Below are positions 57,847-64,000 of a stretch of 64,000 bases of DNA, in pieces. The stretch is from Anaspis maculata. Taxonomy: Eukaryota; Arthropoda; Insecta; Coleoptera; Scraptiidae. The stretch lies in assembly GCA_949128115.1 (NCBI GenBank), contig OX421961.1, forward strand, positions 104,764,363 through 104,828,362. Reading direction: 5' to 3'. Within the stretch, counting starts at the first letter, position 1. The number at the start of each line of letters is the position of its first letter. The translations under genes and the position numbers were made by a program. The notes under the pieces were generated by a model. It was not told the DNA's origin, did not search any database, and was given only the letters and a program-made list of their open reading frames with translations.

Positions 57847-58873
57847 CAGGGTGTTTCGCAATTACGGCTACAAACTTCTAGGGGAGATTCTCCATCAAAA
57901 ATAGACTAGGAAAAAATATAACTTCGATGTCCCAAAATGCTCCGTTACAAAGATACAGGGTGTTCAAGTTGACTTTTTTAAATCAATTTTTTGACATAAC
58001 TTTTGAACCGTTCAACTGGTTTTGTTCAAATTTGGAACAAAGTTAACCAGAATAGGTTTCTATCTAATAATAGCAACGTGTTTAAAAAACAAAATTCAGG
58101 GGCGTAGATAATGCCTATTCTCACCTTCCTATTTTTCACCTCGCTAGCTATTTTCCCAAATTGTTCTAATCTTTGGATTCTACTATCTTCAAAATTTTGA
58201 TTGGAGGCTTTATTTTTGAGATATTTGGGTTTGAAACTTTGGAAAACATCTCGAAATCGCCACTTTCAATGAGCCCAATTTTTTTTCCCTGGAAACTTCT
58301 TGTTTCCCAGGAAAAATGATGGTTTATCAACTGAGAAATTTTAGAGAACCTATTTCTGCTGAGAAATCATGAGTTTTTTTGGATTCTAATTTTTAGGCCT
58401 CTGAAAGTGGCAATTTCGAGATGTTTTTCAAAGTTTCAAACCCAGATATCTCGAAAACGAAGTTTCTAATCAAAATTTTGCAAGAGTAAATTTTTTCTCC
58501 AAATTAGACGTAGAATCCAAAAATTAGAACGATTTGGGAAAAGAGCTAGGGGGGTGAAAAATTGGGAGAAGGGGGGGGGGGGAATATGAAGACACCCACC
58601 ATTATTTACGCCCCTGAATTTTGTTTTCTAAACACGTTGCTATTATTCGATAGAGACCTATTCTGGTTAACTTTTTTCCAAATTTGAACAAAACCAGTTG
58701 AACGGTTCAAAAGTTGAGTCAAAAAATTGATATAAAAAAGTCAACTTGAACACCCTATATTTTTGTAACGGAGCATTTTAGGACATCGAAGTTATATTTT
58801 TTCCTGGTCCATTTTTGATGGGGAATCTAAAAGTTTTCGTAGAAGTTTGTAACCGTAATTGCGAAACACTCTG
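57847..58873. mobile_element. Palindromic element with a second element at its axis
   Basis: Outer ends CAGGGTGTTTCGCAATTACG and CGTAATTGCGAAACACTCTG flanked by TA. The outer arms (57847-57955 and 58759-58873) meet at GTTACAAAGATA / TATTTTTGTAAC, the dyad axis, which is exactly where the inner element sits. Without it the outer element is about 220 bp. No protein. Confidence 0.85.
57956..58758. mobile_element. Inner palindromic element, about 0.8 kb
   Basis: Ends CAGGGTGTTCAAGTTGAC and GTCAACTTGAACACCCTA with TA on both sides. The arms and loop match 36846-37889 (shared CTGAGAAATCATGAGTTT, TTGAACCGTTCAAC), in the opposite orientation. The terminal 20 bases differ from that copy, so it is another subfamily. 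A G-run of 12 lies at 58570-58581. Confidence 0.82.
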
Positions 58874-58879
58874 TATATA

Positions 58880-60150
58880 ATCTATGGTTATCTTATTCAT
58901 CTATTTAAACACTCTTTACAATTTATTTGTATCAATAGGTTCAAAAGTAGTAAGGTTAAGAAATACGCAGGAACAGAACAATAGTACACGTTGAGATAAA
59001 ACGAAAATTGAGGAAATCATTGTCTTACTGGAATAAAAACACAAAAAAGTACTTGAATAGAGTGTTGAATACGGTGTCCTCCTTGGTTTCGTGTCCTTGT
59101 ACCTTATAGAATAACTAGTGGAACGTTGTGAGGTGCTGAAGGCACCTCCTTCCGAGAGTCGGGTAATTTATTCTGATGCAGTGGTAAAGTGCCTTAGCAT
59201 GAGCATTGTGAACTACTCCAAACTTCAAACGTTTGTAAGACGTCTGTATAAAGACGATTGAGCGCTTTCAATTTTAGACCCTCTACAAATCTCTTGAGGG
59301 CTCTCGTAGTGTTACTAAATGTTTTTAGAAACATTCAGTGATTTGTGAATTCTAGAAATTCCTTCGGAGATTACTTAACACTAACAGCACTTGAGCAGTA
59401 CCCGCACCTATGTGGTGTTGTTTTCATTTTCTGGATGGGTTGGGTATTGAATTGTATGGCTCCCAAACAGATTCACTTTCGACATCATGACTGAAATTTG
59501 ATTTAGGTGGAGGTATAGTATAGTATCCCGGATCATTCTTCTACTAATTCGATACATCCCCTTATTTATCGAATTCTGAAATGATGCGAAAGGTGCCTCC
59601 CAAAATAGGGACCTAATAACAGAGGAAAATCTCAGATTGATCCATTTTCAAAACCGACCCTTCGCAAGAGGGTGCTTGCATGTTTTTTAGCCTCGCCGGC
59701 CGCTTCTTTCGTGATTGTTCTTAATTTTTTCATTATTAGTTATTCTACAGATTTTTGCGGTAGCTCAATCTCCCATTCATCTCAAACGGTCCAACACATC
59801 GCTCATTTTTCACCAATCGAATCTTACCAATTTCGGCTCGAAATCAGTTGCATTTGAGGACGATCGGTCAGCTATAAACAATTTTTAGCAACAACATTCT
59901 TTTTTTATCCATCAAGCTTCGTCTAATTGCGGAAGAGCTCTAAAAAAGTCCTGCAGCTTCGATTGTGAATCCGGCTGCGGCAAGCTATATCGTGCGGCTC
60001 TTCCGCCAATAGGCTACTTCGTTTGGGCAGGTGCGCATGCTTGAAGGCTCCAAATTTTGAAAACTTTCGTACACCTGTCAGTTGAATGGCAACGCTGCAT
60101 GCTCTGTCTAGCCGCCTGACCAACAACTGGTTCCTGGCTGTCACTTTTAT
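58880..60150. other. No supported gene
   Basis: AT-rich; short hairpins such as TGTTTTTAGAAACA (59319-59332). The plus-strand frame 59672-59857 has a hydrophobic stretch (FVIVLNFFIISY), but its start and neighbours give no support. Confidence 0.4.
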
Positions 60151-60156
60151 ACATAC

Positions 60157-60355
60157 CGTAAATGCATCTCTTCGTAGCTTCTTTGAACTTCCTTCTCGGT
60201 ACAGCCATTTTCAACAGGTTCTGTTCTTTCGTCAAAACATAAGCAAATGAAATGTAGGTCAGGTAGAAACGAGAAGAGTGATCATAATTGTCACAAGTGA
60301 CAGTTGGCGCCGATGTCTTGTTGTTTTGAGCGCTGTTGCCATTTCCGTTGTTCAT
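60157..60355 (-). CDS. Possible first coding exon, unknown protein
   Basis: A minus-strand frame from ATG 60355 contains an internal ATG at 60206 in good context (AAAATGGCTG). From the internal start it reads MAVPRRKFKEATKRCIYG and runs into a splice donor GTATGT at 60156-60151. The upstream part (MNNGNGNSAQNNKTSAP) is low-complexity and more like leader. The short basic start could begin a mitochondrial or ribosomal-type protein, but I do not recognise it. Confidence 0.3.
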
Positions 60356-60576
60356 GAATTCATAAATTCTTCATTGAATTTAATTTCAATGAAACATTTC
60401 CTTTGAATATAAAAAATGGTATCTAACATTCAACCAAATTATTTGTGAAATTTTAGGTGCACTACAATATTTTTTTGTGTTAATTTTCAATATTGGTGTA
60501 CGAAACTATGAAATTCGCGCCAGACATGCGCACTCAAAAAAACCGAAACGAAGGGACCTATTGTATATGGGTTTGC

Positions 60577-60711
60577 GGCTTATCCCCTTATCGGAGTCTC
60601 TGGGCTTGTGGCTTATCCCCTTATCGGAGTCTCTGGGCTTGTGGCTTATCCCCTTATCGGAGTCTCTGGGCTTGTGGCTTATCCACCCATCAATCGAAGT
60701 CTCCGGGTTTG
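60577..60711 (+). repeat. 33-bp minisatellite, four units
   Basis: Three identical units of GGCTTATCCCCTTATCGGAG plus TCTCTGGGCTTGT, followed by one 36-bp diverged unit with ACCCATCAATCGAAG. The period is a multiple of three, so open frames run through it on both strands, giving a repeated LIPLSESLGLW. I treat this as a side effect. Confidence 0.93.
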
Positions 60712-62770
60712 CGGCACAATTTTTAACAACAAATAGGTATGTAGTAGGTACGTACGTCTCTGAATATTTATTAGCGGATTTGTCGATATATTCCAAAGGG
60801 CTTAATATATAGAGTTCATTCTTTCGCTAATTGAATCTACCTATTTTGGCTGCTCGACTCACGTGGTACAACCTTAATAGGGAATATAAGTTGCAAATGA
60901 TGATATAGGTAAACCACTTTGCAGGGTTAGAACTGATATCTGAATAAATGATTTGACCCGAAGTGTTTTTTCTTCGTTCCTTAAGATTTGAATGGCACCT
61001 TGATACACAATGTAGGTACTTGTAAGTATAGCATTTTATAGAAGGGAAAACCTCTTGGATCATTGTCAGGTCAAGGCAATCTCTTAGATATTGATAACAA
61101 ACGAGGAACTGCGGATAGTGTAGTTGGAGTTGAGAGAGCATTCAAGTTTAATTACTCAAAAGCGCCGCCTATAAAGGTTTACCGACGATTTGTGTCAAAG
61201 ATCACACTCTTCGAATGTTACGTCCTAATCAATTTTCATGGAATTTCAAACGAAAAAAAACCATAATTAATAATAACAGATAAGCAAGCACCTCACAGGT
61301 CGAGGTTACTATGATAGTCAAGACCACTGGCCAAGAAAATATTGGTAAACAAAAGTGACGCGAAGAGCAATAATGCAACATTGCCTTGCTAGATCACGAG
61401 TCATTCATCGACGCGACGCGGTAATTTTGCTGCACATTTTGGCGCTGTCATTGTATTATTTTTATTATTCCGCTACCAAATTTTTGATCTGTCTCAATGA
61501 AAGTGATCTGATTTTAATGAAGCTTGTAATCTACGCGTGTCTCTATACAAAATGTTAGTAAAAGATTTGAGTTTTTTGTTTTGACGTCGCAACATGGAAG
61601 CAATACCTCTTTTTCAAGTCCGAGTTGCCAAAGTAAAATGAGCTATATTAACGTATATGTAACTGGCTGGCACGATTACTTTTTTACCTGTCTGGCATTT
61701 TTCACTGCTCCAGCTTTGATGCTATTTTCCATTGCGACAAAATTTCAACTGGACTCTTGAAAATCGACTAAAATAGCTGGTGCAGTGCACAAACTAACAA
61801 ACGCTGGCCAAATGCAATACCAGCGACAAATTTCCGCCGGGGGCAATTCATAATCAAACTAAGTGACTTTTGATGGAAAAAGCGCTCGCCGCGGCTCTGG
61901 AAAATCAGTCGATGCCTTTCGGTCGCCGGTCGTAGCCGGGGAATGTTTTTGAATCGGTGCCAATGCGGTAACGATTCGAAACGACAAAATTACATCAACG
62001 AGGTAAACAAACCCAATGCTTCGGCCATCATGCCAACGGAACGAAGATTTTCTTTTAATGAAATGGCAACATCCAGAGAGTATAAACATGTGAGTTAGGC
62101 CGAAATTTCACTATCATCGCTGTATACGTATACTGTGGTGTGGCAGCTCCGGGGGCGCTTTTGATGAGTTAAATTGATGCGTGTGTTGATCGGCCAGGCC
62201 CTTGCAAGATGGTTAAATACAGTGCGCAAACAATGGGGTGCTAATTCCCCATGCTTCTTGGGAGATTCCTCGCGGCGCGTCCTACGGCTCGTAGTCATTA
62301 ATTTTTGCCTAGAAATGGTGGAGGCAGAGTCTCGTACGACCCACTACATTTTGACTAATGCATTCATTACCATGAAAAATGATCGCCGTAGCGATGCACA
62401 CGAATAATACAGCCGTATATTATTAATCCCCATTTTCGCTATCCCTCTGCCCAGTTTCCGTGAAGCTGTAGAGGAGAGCAAATTCAAAGGACGAAACTTT
62501 TTTTTTTTTATTTGTCTTGTGAGAACGCGGTAATTTATGGTCGGTGTGTAGAGTTGCATTCACTTGATGCAACATCTGCGGTTGCCGGTTGATAACGAAG
62601 TAACATTCAGAAAAAATGTCACGGCAAGATGTTTAAGACTGGCAAGGAAATGAGTGATTGTGGGAAATACCGCAGGTTTTGTCAATATTAATTATTTAAA
62701 TACGAGTGTCCTGGGAAAACTTTGCTACAGATATTTATATCAATATAGACGATGTGGAGGCATCATAAAT
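60712..62770. other. No supported gene
   Basis: AT-rich to 61780, then a less AT-rich stretch 61860-62300 with CGCCGCGG and GTCGCCGGTCGTAGCCGG pieces and several TAATTTT sites. The latter may be regulatory or exon-flanking. No reading frame is convincing. Confidence 0.4.
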
Positions 62771-62773
62771 ATA

Positions 62774-63072
62774 CAGGGTGTCCCACGAAGTAACCGACAT
62801 AGTTCAAGGGTAGATGTACTTACTCAAGGCAAATCAGAATCTGCCTTCGAAATTTTCCTGATATGACGTCCTCCGTTTCCGATATACATTTATGTGTTCA
62901 ACCGAAAAGTTTGATTGGCCATATCTCAGGAATACATCAATAGAATATATTGAAATTTTGCAGGTATATTCTAGAACCAAGAGCCTTTGTAGCGCCTTGT
63001 TCACTTATGAAATAAATTCAGGACCGTACCCAAAATTTTGATTTTCATGTTTCTGTTGGAAAAGTCATCCTG
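62774..63072. mobile_element. TA-target MITE, 0.3 kb
   Basis: Left end CAGGGTGTCCCACGAAGTAA; right end GAAAAGTCATCCTG; TA on both sides. The ends pair over only about a dozen bases, so it is more decayed than the palindromes further left. Noncoding. Confidence 0.6.
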
Positions 63073-63338
63073 TATAGATTTTTTTTCAAAATCTGATGTC
63101 ATATTCGGAAACTACATAAAAAATGCTACAAAATGCGATTCCTAAATTGTTTGGCACTAATTTAGCTGATTCGAAAAAAAACTAATAACAGAGATTTTTC
63201 ATGAATATTTTTGAAAATTTGATTCAAATAACTCAAACGCTATTCCAGGTGGTCAAACAAAGTCACAATTCCAATTTTGATTCTCTACCAAACTGAGGAT
63301 AATTTCAGGAGATTTTCTGGAAACATGAATTTAGGTAG

Positions 63339-64000
63339 TAGTGCGGCGGTTAACGACCATTTTTCAGGGAAATCTTGCATTTTGTGATAAAAGCATGAAA
63401 TTTGGCATATACGCTCTACAGACTCTCCTTTACTATTTACGAGGCGGACCCACGATGGAACCGCCATGCAGCTGTCAGAATTGTCATTTGCCTACCTTCC
63501 AGGGGCAAAAACTGAAGTCGGTTATCGAGCTGATTCAAAAGTGACGTCTATCAATGCAGTAGACCTTCACAGTATAACTCCACCAAAACAGATGTCAATA
63601 TTACAAAAGTAGTCCTAGCGGTACACGTAAAAATGGCTCTAATTGTGACAAAAGTGTGAAATTTGGTGTGTGGACTCCTTAAAGCATTTAAAAGGTTTTT
63701 AGAAGGGGAGCCAAGAAAAATTTTGATTTTGATTTTTTAATTTTTTGTGACGTCATTTTTTTCATTTTTTTTTTCATTTTTGCAACTATTCAAGATTTTT
63801 CACTTTTGCTTTTGTATTATGGTGAGTAACTGCTTAATCCAAGACACGGAAGAGAAAATTTGCGAAAAAAATCAACTGAACTGAAATGATGGCATTTTTT
63901 GTAAAAATCAATTTTTTCCATTTTTTTCAAAAAATACTGTGAATATGTGAAAAATTAAAAAAGGCAATTATCCCTCAAAACAAGCCCTATCAGAAGTTAT
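63339..64000. mobile_element. Left part of another TAG-type element, runs off the window
   Basis: It opens TAGTGCGGCGGTTAACGACC after a TAG at 63336-63338, the pattern of elements A to D. The subterminal TGCATTTTGTGATAAAAGCA and CATGAAATTTGGCATATAC closely match element D (GCATTTTGTGATACTGCAATG). A second element-like start, TAGTCCTAGCGGTACACG with the same subterminal phrase (GTGACAAAAGTGTGAAATTT), lies at 63610, so the element may contain a nested relative. The right end lies outside the window. Confidence 0.6.

Noticed and set aside
60477..60812. Repeat protein with LIPLSESLGLW units
   Set aside because: The 33-bp minisatellite is a multiple of three, so open frames appear on both strands. 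No start context, domain or neighbouring exon supports it.

Overview
The window looks like AT-rich nuclear DNA from an arthropod, most likely an insect. The evidence is its mobile elements: PIF/Harbinger, Tc1/mariner and gypsy-type sequences in the forms usual for insects, and many short elements with CAGGGTG termini at TA targets. No complete ordinary host gene can be read. The only long intact coding region is the gag-protease ORF of an LTR retrotransposon. Four or five short minus-strand reading frames with a plausible start or splice donor may be exons of host genes, but none is recognised.

Most of the window is a stack of very large inverted repeats (foldback elements), many nested in one another. 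From the left: a foldback cut by the window edge (1-935); element B (2067-5776) carrying element A (2291-4473) in one arm; a broken PIF/Harbinger transposase (5882-7745) split by element C (6309-7474), whose two arms each carry a tRNA-like block; diverged 350-bp tandem repeats (7775-8640) with an inverted relative near 11.5 kb; a 2.3-kb foldback present twice in opposite orientation (14620-18334 and 43345-45656), the first copy split by element D (16666-18122); a decayed retroelement C-terminus (21.9-22.6 kb); a Tc1 remnant (23.6-24.2 kb); a probable solo LTR (26959-27469); a mariner-like transposase remnant (28.8-29.2 kb); a broken multi-exon arthropod ORF of unknown function (32.7-33.7 kb); a foldback whose arms are inverted short tandem arrays (33803-35594); palindromic TA-target elements (36846-37889, 57847-58873); and a 3.5-kb composite palindrome (39.4-42.9 kb). 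At 47692-51061 three elements are stacked: a MITE, a second MITE at its dyad axis, and a 2.46-kb LTR element in one arm.

Elements A, B, C and D share a signature: termini TAG...CTA and a 3-bp TAN duplication (TAA, TAC, TAG, TAG). For A, C and D the uninterrupted target can be reconstructed, from the opposite arm of the host palindrome or from the host transposase reading frame. A left end of the same type lies at 63339. None of these elements shows a transposase of its own, so they look like non-autonomous members of one mobilised group.

Two stretches resemble single-copy regulatory DNA: 18.9-21.9 kb, and 45.95-46.62 kb, which has a strong CTCF-like core and a dense cluster of homeodomain-type sites. 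All calls come from reading by eye; no similarity search or folding program was run.
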